Assembly: GCA_023411575.1 (NCBI GenBank)
Contig: JAEYOP010000008.1
Span: 1 to 64,000, forward strand
Source of the DNA: Bacillota bacterium
GTDB taxonomy: Bacteria > Bacillota > Clostridia > Acetivibrionales > DTU013
Direction: 5' to 3'
DNA length: 64,000 bases
The notes beneath the pieces are model-generated. The model was not told the origin of the DNA. It made no database searches and was given only the letters and a program-made list of their open reading frames with translations. Each line of letters starts with the position of its first letter. Within the stretch, counting starts at the first letter, position 1. Of this stretch, positions 43,153 through 51,307 are shown piece after piece. Both the position numbers and the translations under genes were made by a program.

Positions 43153-43794
43153 ATGAGCGGCAGGGATTCCACAACCGAATATATCCGAAGCACCATCCGA
43201 CAGAACGACGGCCTGCTGAAGGAGCTTGAAGCGTATGCTGGGGAGAACCATGTTCCCATAATTACCCCTGAGGTAGCCCAGTTGCTGGTGGTCCTCGGCA
43301 GGCTCGCAAAGCCCGTACGGATTCTGGAGGTGGGAACCGCGATAGGCTATTCTGCCATTCTGCTTGCCGGAACGCTTTCACAGGGCGGACGCATCGACAC
43401 GATCGAGAGACAGGAGGAAATGGTACTCAGGGCCAGGGAGAACATTAAAAAGGCGGGTCTTGAGAATACTATCGGCATAATAGCGGGCGATGCGGAGGAA
43501 GTGCTGCGCTGCCTCGACAAACAGTACGACATGATATTTCTGGATGCGGCAAAAGGGCAGTATCCGGAGTTTTTGCCCGAATGTCTCAGGATGCTGAGAA
43601 AGGGCGGGCTTCTGGTGTCGGACAACGTGCTTTATAAGGGCATGATCGCCAATGACGAGTTGATCGTGAGAAGAAAGAAGACCATTGTAAACCGGATGCG
43701 TACCTATCTGGAAACACTGTGCGAAAATCCTTCGCTGGATACAAGCATCCTTCCGGTGGGAGACGGGGTTGCCCTTTCTTATAAGCGGGCATAA
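43153..43794 (+). CDS. trmR: tRNA 5-hydroxyuridine methyltransferase (class I SAM O-methyltransferase)
   Basis: The protein is 213 residues from ATG 43153 behind GAGAGG. It is a catechol-O-methyltransferase-like fold: SAM loop ILEVGTAIGYSAILLA, IDTIERQEE, the metal-binding DMIFLDAAKGQYPEFL and VSDNVLYKG. Such proteins are often named caffeoyl-CoA O-methyltransferase. In Bacillus the gene at this position (yrrM, TrmR) methylates 5-hydroxyuridine at tRNA position 34 to 5-methoxyuridine. The U32 protein next door supplies the hydroxylation, which favours this call. The 3' end runs into a 10-bp tandem repeat that supplies its last codons. Confidence 0.85.
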   Translation: MSGRDSTTEYIRSTIRQNDGLLKELEAYAGENHVPIITPEVAQLLVVLGRLAKPVRILEVGTAIGYSAILLAGTLSQGGRIDTIERQEEMVLRARENIKKAGLENTIGIIAGDAEEVLRCLDKQYDMIFLDAAKGQYPEFLPECLRMLRKGGLLVSDNVLYKGMIANDELIVRRKKTIVNRMRTYLETLCENPSLDTSILPVGDGVALSYKRA

Positions 43795-43820
43795 GCGGAT
43801 ATAAGCGGATATAAGCGTAC
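43781..43820 (+). repeat. 10-bp tandem repeat at the trmR 3' end
   Basis: Four head-to-tail copies of ATAAGCGGAT with small changes. The trmR stop lies in the second copy. Confidence 0.7.
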
Positions 43821-43890
43821 GGATGCGGAAAAAGAATGACAGGATGACGGATGCCGAGCCTCCGAAATCCGTTTGAAACGGAGAAGATGC

Positions 43891-45135
43891 ATGGACGGAA
43901 AGAATGCCGGAAGATCCAGGGTGGAGCTGCTTGCTCCGGCGGGCAACCTGGAAAAGCTTAAAATGGCTCTCATGTACGGTGCGGATGCGGTTTACCTGGG
44001 CGGCGAAGAGTTCGGGCTCCGGGCGTCCGCCGGCAATTTCGGCCCGGAGGAGCTGGAGGAAGGGATTGCTTTCGCCCATTCCATGGGCAGGAGAGTTTAT
44101 CTGACGATGAACATCATTCCCCACAACGAAGACTTCGAGGGCATGCCGGAATATATACGACAGGTGAGAGACGCCGGCGTAGATGCCATTATATTTTCCG
44201 ACCCGGGCATTTTTGATCTGTTGAGGCAGGAGGCCCCGGAAATGGAGCTTCACCTCAGCACCCAGGCCAACAATACCAACTGGAGGAGCGCGGCTTTCTG
44301 GCACCGGATGGGAGTAAAGCGGGTCATTCTTGCCAGGGAGTTGTCTTTGAAGGAAATAAAGGACATCCGGGAGAGGGTGCCGGAGGAACTTGAACTGGAG
44401 ATGTTCGTCCATGGCTCCATGTGCATATCCTATTCGGGCCGATGTCTCCTGAGCAACTATATGGCGGACCGGGATTCGAACCGCGGCCTTTGCGCCCATC
44501 CCTGCCGGTGGAAATACCACCTGGTGGAGGAGAAGAGGCCGGGCGAGTACATGCCGGTGTTTGAGAATGAACGCGGTACCTACATTTTCAATTCCAAGGA
44601 TCTATGCCTGATCGGACACATACCAGAGATTCTCTCCAGCGGGATTACAAGCCTGAAAATCGAGGGCAGGATGAAAAGCTCCTATTATGTGGCTACCGTG
44701 GTAAAAGCCTATCGCGAAGCGCTGGATGTCTATGCGGCCGATCCGGCGAACTACCGGTTTGACGGCGAATGGCTGGACGAGATCTCGAAGGCGAGCCACC
44801 GGGAATACACTACCGGCTTTTATCTCGGAAAGCCTTCCGGGAAAGAGCAGATCTATGAATCGGGCTCTTATATAAGGGAATATGATTTCGTCGGGCTGGT
44901 GACGGCTTATGACGCGGACTCGGGGATTGCCACCATTGAACAGCGGAACCGATTTGCAGTCGGGGAAGAGCTGGAGGTGGTGAGTCCGAAAGGCTCTTAT
45001 TGGGTCCAGCAGGTCCGTTCCATGAAAAATGCGGACCGGGAGGACATCGAGGTGGCTCCCCATCCCCAGATGACGGTTTACATGCCGGTGGACAGGCCGG
45101 TGGAACCCTATGCCATGCTCCGGCGCAAGGGATGA
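43891..45135 (+). CDS. trhP: Peptidase U32 family protein, probable tRNA uridine hydroxylation protein
   Basis: The protein is 414 residues from ATG 43891, 7 bases after GGAG. It has the U32 N-terminus VELLAPAGNLEKLKMALMYG, the AVYLGGEEFGLRA motif, and the cysteine cluster of the family signature FVHGSMCISYSGRCLLSNY followed by NRGLCAHPCRW. These Cys residues are thought to hold an iron-sulfur site. Despite the peptidase name, YrrN/YrrO and TrhP relatives make 5-hydroxyuridine at tRNA position 34 from prephenate-dependent chemistry. Next to trmR it completes a route to 5-methoxyuridine. Bacillus has two U32 genes here; this locus has one. Confidence 0.85.
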   Translation: MDGKNAGRSRVELLAPAGNLEKLKMALMYGADAVYLGGEEFGLRASAGNFGPEELEEGIAFAHSMGRRVYLTMNIIPHNEDFEGMPEYIRQVRDAGVDAIIFSDPGIFDLLRQEAPEMELHLSTQANNTNWRSAAFWHRMGVKRVILARELSLKEIKDIRERVPEELELEMFVHGSMCISYSGRCLLSNYMADRDSNRGLCAHPCRWKYHLVEEKRPGEYMPVFENERGTYIFNSKDLCLIGHIPEILSSGITSLKIEGRMKSSYYVATVVKAYREALDVYAADPANYRFDGEWLDEISKASHREYTTGFYLGKPSGKEQIYESGSYIREYDFVGLVTAYDADSGIATIEQRNRFAVGEELEVVSPKGSYWVQQVRSMKNADREDIEVAPHPQMTVYMPVDRPVEPYAMLRRKG

Positions 45136-45154
45136 TCAAAAGGGAGGTATATTT

Positions 45155-45199
45155 GACCCCTTCGGCGGCAAGAATCTGTTTATTACCGCCGAGGGGGTT
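45155..45199 (+). promoter_or_regulatory. Hairpin covering the ribosome binding site of the PBP gene
   Basis: Positions 45155-45168 pair continuously with 45186-45199 (14 bp, including CCCC/GGGG and CGGCGG/CCGCCG, with G-U pairs), around a 17-base loop. GAGGGGG (45191-45197), the only good Shine-Dalgarno site for TTG 45205, is in the 3' arm. TTTTAT follows, so it could also terminate transcription from trhP. A second GGGAGG (45142-45147) with TTG at 45153 could open an overlapping leader frame. Confidence 0.6.
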
Positions 45200-45204
45200 T
45201 TATA

Positions 45205-46845
45205 TTGCCCAGAAAACGAGTTTATATATTATCAGGCATTCTGCTTGCTTTGCTGGCCGGTCTGCTGATCCGGATCGCCGTGCTTCAGCTTTTTCCTTCC
45301 AATGCCCTGGCGGAATCCGCTTTCAGACAGAGACTGTCGAACGACAGCGTCGAAAAGCTGCGGGGCAACATTCTGGACCGGAACGGGATTTCCTTTACAA
45401 ATCGCAGTACAAAATATATCGCCTTGATAAAGCCCGCCTATATTAAAAAGTCCGACGGAGATAAAGCGGAAGTCTGCAAGGCGCTTGGCCTGGAGCCCGG
45501 CGTTTTGGACGGACTTAACACGAACAGCAGCCCTTTTACGGTCGTTACAAGCAAGGAAGGGTGCGAGGAGATAGCAAAGAAGCAGCCCGAATGGGTCACG
45601 ATGCTGTATTCGCTTAACCGTTACGACAGCGGTACATTGGCGAAGCATATTATCGGATACCTCAGCAAAAAGGACAGGGTAGGCCAGGCGGGAATGGAGA
45701 AGGCTTATGAAAAGGAGCTGAGGGATAACGCCGTATTCGAAATAGGGGCGGTGACGGACGCCGCCAAAAACCCGATCAAGGGAATGGGCTACAGGCTGAA
45801 AACCGACGGGACTGTGAACAAGCTTAATGTAAAGCTGACGTTGGATTACCACATTCAAAAAATAGTGGAAGAGGTTATGGAGAAGAGCAAGGTGTCGGGT
45901 GCGGTCGTGGTGGAGGATGTTTTTACGGGCGATATCCTGGCGATGGCCAGCAAGCCGGACTTTGATCCGGACTCCGTGGAGAAATATCTCGGAAGCAGCG
46001 GCAACGAGCTGTTCAACAAGGCGACGGCCGCTTACAACCTGGGTTCGGTGTTCAAGATCGTCGATGTGGCGGCGACCTTCGAATACACGGACATCACCCC
46101 TGAAATCGACTATTGTACGGGCGCCGTAAATGTGAACGGACTTGAGTTCAAATGCTCTTCCTATGCGTCCGGAGGGCACGGGGAGCTGGATCTGGAGCAG
46201 GCTTTCGCCGAATCCTGCAACGCCTATTTCATCGATCTGTGCCTCCAAACCGGCTATAAAAACCTTATCCTGATGGCGCAGCGGTTCGGACTGGGTGAAT
46301 GCACCGGCATAGCGGGGCAGGGGGTGAATGAAGCGGCGGGAAGCCTTCCTCCCTTGAAGGGGTATTACAGCCAGGCCGATATTGCAAACCTTGCGATAGG
46401 CCAGGGGGTGTTGCTTGCAACGCCGCTGCAGGTTGCGGATATGGTTGCTACCGTTGCAAACGGCGGCATCCGCAATAAGGTGAACATAGTCGATTCGCTG
46501 GTGGATGAAGAGGGACGGAAAGTGAAGGAAATCAAGGTCCAGGAGGGACACCGGATCATATCGAGGGAGACGGCGGGCAAATTGAAGGACCTGATGGAGG
46601 CCGTTACCTCCTATGGAACGGGAACGGCTGCCGGGATGGAATATTACGGAGGCGCCGGAGGAAAGACCGGAAGCGCGGAAACCGGCTCGGCCAGCGTGGT
46701 GCACGCCTGGTTTGCAGGCTATTTTCCTATTGCGCAGCCCAGATATTCCGTCGTTGTTTTCGTTGAAAACGGCCAGTACGGAGGAAAGGCGGCGGCCCCG
46801 GTCTTCTCCGAAATCGCAAGGCAAATGACGGATAGGGGGATGTGA
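45205..46845 (+). CDS. Class B penicillin-binding protein (transpeptidase)
   Basis: The protein is 546 residues. One N-terminal membrane helix (ILSGILLALLAGLLIRIAVL) is followed by a pedestal with LRGNILDRNGISFTNRS. The transpeptidase domain has the three motifs: SxxK in NLGSVFKIV (Ser nucleophile), SxN in AESCNAYF, and KTG in GGKTGSAET. It crosslinks peptidoglycan; this size and the absence of PASTA domains suggest a SpoVD/PbpA-like or sporulation-related member, which I cannot settle. The TTG start is 7 bases after GAGGGGG, which lies inside a strong hairpin. It does not overlap its neighbours. Confidence 0.92.
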   Translation: MPRKRVYILSGILLALLAGLLIRIAVLQLFPSNALAESAFRQRLSNDSVEKLRGNILDRNGISFTNRSTKYIALIKPAYIKKSDGDKAEVCKALGLEPGVLDGLNTNSSPFTVVTSKEGCEEIAKKQPEWVTMLYSLNRYDSGTLAKHIIGYLSKKDRVGQAGMEKAYEKELRDNAVFEIGAVTDAAKNPIKGMGYRLKTDGTVNKLNVKLTLDYHIQKIVEEVMEKSKVSGAVVVEDVFTGDILAMASKPDFDPDSVEKYLGSSGNELFNKATAAYNLGSVFKIVDVAATFEYTDITPEIDYCTGAVNVNGLEFKCSSYASGGHGELDLEQAFAESCNAYFIDLCLQTGYKNLILMAQRFGLGECTGIAGQGVNEAAGSLPPLKGYYSQADIANLAIGQGVLLATPLQVADMVATVANGGIRNKVNIVDSLVDEEGRKVKEIKVQEGHRIISRETAGKLKDLMEAVTSYGTGTAAGMEYYGGAGGKTGSAETGSASVVHAWFAGYFPIAQPRYSVVVFVENGQYGGKAAAPVFSEIARQMTDRGM

Positions 46846-46959
46846 AAAGGCATTTAAAAGGGTTTCCAGGAAAAAATATGTAAAAAATCAATAATCGTCT
46901 TGCCATGTGCCAATTATTAGGATATGATGGATTTATCCAGATGCTGGCGGAGGCGAGGA

Positions 46960-48063
46960 ATGATTAAAAATCTCACGGAACAAATCCCCAAGGAAGACAG
47001 AAAGACATTTTATCAGGCGATCAGTGCGGAAAGTTCCTCCAGGGTTTGCAGCGTCCTGCTGGCGCTGGCGTCGCTCCAGGCGGTTCAAATGGTCATCTAT
47101 ATCTCGGGAAAAGGGAGCATTCTTCATGACCGGGAGCTCATCCTGTTAAAAGTATTCATTATTCTGTTCAGCGTGATATCGTATGCGGAACTGAAAATTT
47201 TAAACAAAAGCAACCCCCGCGCCCGGGGCCTGATGGAACCATCGCTGGTCGGCATTGTATTTGTCATAATGCTGTGGGCCGTGATAAATACCTTCAAAGC
47301 CCAGTCCATTACATCGGATATCAGCATTTACATTCTGGTTCTGGTTGCCGTTGCAGCAGTTGTCCGTATGCGGCCGTGGATGACGGCCCTGCTCTTCGGA
47401 ACGGCGCTTGCGGTTTTCCTGTTTGGAATCCGCCATTTTCAAAACAAGCCGGAGTATTTGACCTCTCACATAATGAACGGGTTGATCCTGAATATCATCG
47501 CCTTTCTGATCTCTTTCATGATGTTCCGGTACAGCATTATTGAATACCTGGATAAACAACGGTCCAACGAAAAAAATTCCGAGCTTCTTTATCTTGCGAG
47601 GCATGACGGCCTTACCTCCCTTTACAACCATCTGGCCATCTATGAGCTGCTGGAAAGCGCCATATCCCAGGCCAGAATCAAACCGGAGCCCCTGTCGATC
47701 ATGCTGATCGACCTGGACCGTTTCAAGCAGGTCAACGATATTTACGGACATAAGACCGGGGACGATGTTCTGCGAAAAGTATCCGAATGCATTTTGAAAA
47801 ACATCCGGCAGAACGATATAGCGGGCCGGTACGGCGGAGACGAGTTCCTGATCATTCTTCCGGGAAGCAATATAAATTATACGAAGGAAATCGCCATACG
47901 CCTCCTGGATGAAATCCGGCAACTGAATTTCGAGGGCATCGGCCTGTCGTTCAGCTGCGGTATTGCAAAATGGGAGGGGGATACGGCGGAGCAGCTTGTC
48001 GATAAGGCGGACAAGGTTTTATACCGGGTAAAGAGCGAAGGCCGCAATAATGTGTATGCGTAG
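46960..48063 (+). CDS. Membrane GGDEF diguanylate cyclase
   Basis: The protein is 367 residues from ATG 46960 behind GGAGGCGAGGA. About six hydrophobic helices occupy residues 30-205 with no large extracellular domain, a 6-TM-type sensor. The C-terminal GGDEF domain includes ARHDGLTSLYNHLAIYE, IDLDRFKQVNDIYGHKTGDD and an intact active-site loop RYGGDEFLIIL, so it should make c-di-GMP. No RxxD inhibitory site is obvious before the loop. It is the third c-di-GMP gene in the window, with HD-GYP proteins at 15.7 and 38.2 kb. Confidence 0.9.
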   Translation: MIKNLTEQIPKEDRKTFYQAISAESSSRVCSVLLALASLQAVQMVIYISGKGSILHDRELILLKVFIILFSVISYAELKILNKSNPRARGLMEPSLVGIVFVIMLWAVINTFKAQSITSDISIYILVLVAVAAVVRMRPWMTALLFGTALAVFLFGIRHFQNKPEYLTSHIMNGLILNIIAFLISFMMFRYSIIEYLDKQRSNEKNSELLYLARHDGLTSLYNHLAIYELLESAISQARIKPEPLSIMLIDLDRFKQVNDIYGHKTGDDVLRKVSECILKNIRQNDIAGRYGGDEFLIILPGSNINYTKEIAIRLLDEIRQLNFEGIGLSFSCGIAKWEGDTAEQLVDKADKVLYRVKSEGRNNVYA

Positions 48064-48073
48064 GGGGGGACTT

Positions 48074-48703
48074 ATGAACAAAATTCCGTTTGACGACCTG
48101 GCGCCAGGCATGCAGACAGGCGATCTGGTTCTTTTCAATGGGAAGTACGAAGGCAGCAAGTTCATTGAATTGCTGGAGGGAAGCGAGTGGTCCCATGTCG
48201 GAATGGTCGTGCGTCGTTCCGGCTTCGACGGGCCGCTGATCTGGGAAGCGACTTCCCTCACCAATCTGCCGGACGTGCTGTTTCACGACCAGAAGCCGGG
48301 GCCGAAGCTGGTGGACCTGAAGGAAAGGCTCATGCATTACGGCGACGACCTGAAGCACTATGAAAATGCCAATTTTGCCTACCGGAAGCTGGAGGTGGAG
48401 CGGACAGAGTCCATGCTGCAGGCCATCGAAGGATTGTTCGTGAAACTCCATGGAATACCGGATCCCGGTTTCTGGGAGATGATCTGGGAGGTTGCCCTGG
48501 GACGGATTTTTCACAAGAGGGTAGCGCTTGACCATTATTTTTGCAGCGAGCTGGTGGCGGAGACTTATCTGGCGATGGGACTCATCGATGATACGACCCC
48601 CATCAATGCCTATATGCCGGTTGACTTTGCGGACAAGGGGAAATTGAAGCTTTTAAAGGGAAGGCTTGAGCCTGAAATATTGATCGATATCAAGCACATA
48701 TAG
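48074..48703 (+). CDS. Permuted NlpC/P60-like (YiiX-type) cysteine hydrolase
   Basis: The protein is 209 residues from ATG 48074 behind GGGGGGA, 10 bases after the GGDEF gene. It shows PGMQTGDLVLFNGKYEGSKF then SEWSHVGMVV (His) near the N-terminus, and HYFCSELVAETYLAMGL (candidate nucleophile Cys) near the C-terminus. This is the permuted papain-like order of YiiX/YaeF proteins. No signal peptide is seen, so it may act inside the cell or on lipids or amides. Substrate is unknown. It is convergent with the sigK-derived fragment. Confidence 0.75.
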   Translation: MNKIPFDDLAPGMQTGDLVLFNGKYEGSKFIELLEGSEWSHVGMVVRRSGFDGPLIWEATSLTNLPDVLFHDQKPGPKLVDLKERLMHYGDDLKHYENANFAYRKLEVERTESMLQAIEGLFVKLHGIPDPGFWEMIWEVALGRIFHKRVALDHYFCSELVAETYLAMGLIDDTTPINAYMPVDFADKGKLKLLKGRLEPEILIDIKHI

Positions 48704-48722
48704 GCGCAGACCCATAATAAAA

Positions 48723-48745
48723 CTGCCGCATTAGCGGCAGCTGTC
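48723..48745 (-). terminator. Terminator, probably the original sigK terminator
   Basis: CTGCCGC/GCGGCAG with a 4-base loop (48723-48740). On the minus strand it is followed by TTTTATTAT. It adjoins the decayed sigK copy, not the intact gene. Confidence 0.65.
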
Positions 48746-48912
48746 GGGTTTAAGCTCCTTGCTCAGTTTTTTGATCGCCTTCTTTTCGATCCGGGATACG
48801 TAGCCTTCATTTTATTATAGGACCGTTTTATCTACATCTTCAATTCGACTTCGTCAATGACGGACTCGGCTTCGTTTCCTATGACGTCGATCAGTGTGAT
48901 TTCGTTGCCCTC
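48735..48912 (-). pseudogene. Decayed partial copy of sigK (3' half)
   Basis: Two blocks match the intact sigK. Positions 48735-48803 are identical over 69 bases to 51312-51380. Positions 48804-48912 match 51490-51598 with 9 changes in 109. The 109 bases between the blocks (51381-51489) are missing here, which breaks the frame, and everything 5' of the second block is absent. It cannot encode a sigma factor. Similarity ends at TTGCCCTC; beyond it lies A+T-rich sequence up to the Kelch gene. The rest of the gap 48913-49111 holds only a TATAAT box near 49076 and GGAGGG before the next start. Confidence 0.85.
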
Positions 48913-49111
48913 TGCATAGTGTACACACCTTCAAAGCTATGAGATTAGCAGCCTTCACTTTTAAATATTATTTTTTTCTATTCTGATAAACCAATATAGA
49001 GCTCATTACATTCATTTGAGATTATATCATAATAAAAATGAATTAACAGAAGTGGAAATTGTTAGATATTTATTCTATAATGAATGAAAATACATTTATG
49101 GAGGGACTTTA

Positions 49112-51079
49112 ATGATAAGTAAATTTTTTAAAAAGATAGTTGCATCCTTTGTTGTAGTTGTGATTTTGACATGTACGTTGTTTACAAGTGCAGGCACGAA
49201 TACAACTTATTATTCAAATGCGTTAACAAAAGCGAATATGCCTACAACGGTATATGCATTTGCGTCAGCAACAGTTGACGGAAAAATATATACCTTTGGA
49301 GGAAATTCGGAGGCTCAAGCAATAGCTAATCCAGTTACTACATTAGGCGTAACAACGGTACAGATGTATAACCCCTCTACAAATACATGGACGACAAAAG
49401 CAAGCATGCCTACTGCCCGAAGACTTTGCACTGCTGCAGTTGTAGATGGAATCATATATGTTATTGGAGGTTCATATAAAGCAAATTCAGTAGTTTATGG
49501 CAGTGACAAAAACGAAGCATATAATCCAGCTACCAATACATGGACTACAAAAGCGAGCTTGCCTGTTGCTCTTCATGGTGTTTCATCGGCCGTTGTCGAT
49601 GGGAAGATATATGCCATTGGTGGCGCTACAATAGCCAATGGTTCAGGGACAAGGGTAAACACTGTTTACATGTATGACCCAACTACAGATGTGTGGACAC
49701 AGAAGGCAAGTATGTCTATAGCAAGAGAAACATCTGCTGTAGCGGTTGATGGAAAAATATATGCAATCGGCGGTTTCAATGGAACATCACCATCATTTAA
49801 TATACTTTCTTCTGTTGAAATGTATAATCCCGGTACTAACACATGGAGTACAATGCCATCAATGATTACTCCGAGATTCGGTGAAAATTGTATAGTCATA
49901 GGTGGCATAATATATGCTGTAGGTGGTTTTACAAATTCAAGCTATTCTGCAACTAATACGATAGAAAAATATAATACGGAAACCAATACGTGGATTCCGT
50001 GGGATGGATCTTCCTTCCAGCTTAGCTTGGCACGAGGATGGATGGGTGCAAGCGTTATTGACAACAATATATATGTTTTTGGGGGCATGAATGCGTCGAC
50101 TAATCTGTATAATCGCTTAGAACAATACGTACCTTCAGAAGTAACATTAATATCAGGTATGGAAGGTGCAGATGAAGGAGCATACGCATTTGCATCAGCA
50201 ACATTTGACGGAAAAATATATACCTTCGGAGGAAATACAGGGCCTCAATATTCATCAGGATTAGTTACTGCCGGAACGGACGTTGTTCAGATGAATAACC
50301 CCTCAGTAACAGATTTATGGGTGAGAAAAGCAAGTATGCCAACAGCCAGGAGGTATTGCGCTGCCGCAGTAGTAGACGGAATTATATATGTTATTGGAGG
50401 CTCATATCGAGCTAATTCAACTACATTTGCAACTAATAAAAATGAAGCATATAATCCTGTTACAAATACATGGACTACAAAAGCAAGCATGCCTGTTGCC
50501 CTCCACGGTGTTTCAGCAGGCGTTGTCGATGGAAAGATATATGTGATTGGCGGTGCTACGATTTCAAATGGCGCGGGTACCCGGGTAAATACCGTTTATA
50601 TGTACAATCCGTCTACCGATATATGGACACAAAAAGCCAGCATGACTACCGCAAGAGAGACAACGACGGTTGTTGCGAATGGAATGATATACGCAATCGG
50701 AGGTTTTAATGGGACAGCACCATCGCTAAATATACTTTCTTCTGTTGAAAAGTATAATCCAGGTACGAATACATGGAGTACTATGGCATCCATGGGAACA
50801 GCTAGATTCGGTGAAGAATGTATGGTAAAAGACGGAAAAATATATGCCATGGGGGGATATATAGATGCGGGTTATACTGCAACTAACACAATTGAGTATT
50901 ATGATGTGAGTGCCAATACCTGGAATACATCGAGTATTGGTGTCCGCTTGGCCCGAGGATTGATGGGCTCAAGCGTTATTGAAAACAGCTTGTATATTTT
51001 TGCTGGTTTTAATAGCTCATTAGGTCCATTCGCCCTGGTGGAAAAATACGATATAACCAAAGTCCCCTTTACTTACTAG
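49112..51079 (+). CDS. Secreted double Kelch-repeat (beta-propeller) protein
   Basis: The protein is 655 residues. A Sec signal peptide (KKIVASFVVVVILTCTLFTS) is followed by two homologous halves, each with six Kelch motifs of the type VVDGKIYVIGG ... YNPxTNTWTTKASMPTAR. Each half could close as a six-bladed propeller, giving two propellers in tandem. The halves are colinear and offset by exactly 930 bp (for example 49256 and 50186, 49561 and 50491). There is no anchor, dockerin or SLH domain, so the protein is probably released. Kelch propellers bind proteins or glycans; the ligand is unknown. Low-GC composition and the flanking sigK copies mark it as acquired. Confidence 0.9.
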   Translation: MISKFFKKIVASFVVVVILTCTLFTSAGTNTTYYSNALTKANMPTTVYAFASATVDGKIYTFGGNSEAQAIANPVTTLGVTTVQMYNPSTNTWTTKASMPTARRLCTAAVVDGIIYVIGGSYKANSVVYGSDKNEAYNPATNTWTTKASLPVALHGVSSAVVDGKIYAIGGATIANGSGTRVNTVYMYDPTTDVWTQKASMSIARETSAVAVDGKIYAIGGFNGTSPSFNILSSVEMYNPGTNTWSTMPSMITPRFGENCIVIGGIIYAVGGFTNSSYSATNTIEKYNTETNTWIPWDGSSFQLSLARGWMGASVIDNNIYVFGGMNASTNLYNRLEQYVPSEVTLISGMEGADEGAYAFASATFDGKIYTFGGNTGPQYSSGLVTAGTDVVQMNNPSVTDLWVRKASMPTARRYCAAAVVDGIIYVIGGSYRANSTTFATNKNEAYNPVTNTWTTKASMPVALHGVSAGVVDGKIYVIGGATISNGAGTRVNTVYMYNPSTDIWTQKASMTTARETTTVVANGMIYAIGGFNGTAPSLNILSSVEKYNPGTNTWSTMASMGTARFGEECMVKDGKIYAMGGYIDAGYTATNTIEYYDVSANTWNTSSIGVRLARGLMGSSVIENSLYIFAGFNSSLGPFALVEKYDITKVPFTY

Positions 51080-51110
51080 TACTCTAAAAATAGTGACTGC
51101 TATTTACCCA

Positions 51111-51146
51111 ATAAGCTTCAGCTTGAAAAGCTGAAGCTTATTTTAT
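51111..51146 (+). terminator. Terminator of the Kelch gene
   Basis: Perfect 14-bp stem ATAAGCTTCAGCTT/AAGCTGAAGCTTAT around GAA, followed by TTTTA. Confidence 0.85.
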
Positions 51147-51210
51147 ACAGTTTATTGTGAAGGAGTATTGCGTTGATGTGGGACGGTTATACTCAAGCTA
51201 AAGAATCATC

Positions 51211-51243
51211 TTTCTAATGAGAATGCCACATTCTCATTAGAAA
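51211..51243. repeat. Perfect 15-bp inverted repeat near the island edge
   Basis: TTTCTAATGAGAATG and CATTCTCATTAGAAA around CCA. It has no following T-run and lies about 65 bases from the end of sigK. Confidence 0.55.
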
Positions 51244-51307
51244 CGATCTGCAACCGCATAAGCTCCAGTATGAAATCCGGCCCGCCTGAACAGCGAAGTT
51301 GCCGTTT

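Larger units (their letters stand above)
48913..51250. other. A+T-rich island between the two sigK copies
   Basis: The segment between the sigK fragment and intact sigK is much richer in A+T than either flank and contains one gene plus palindromes. No transposase, integrase or short target duplication is visible. It looks like an acquired segment bounded by the sigK duplication. Limits are visual. Confidence 0.55.

Noticed and set aside
45153..45446. Leader frame from TTG 45153 as a separate gene
   Set aside because: It has a good ribosome site but overlaps the PBP gene for most of its length and shows no domain. It is noted only as a possible regulatory translation event.
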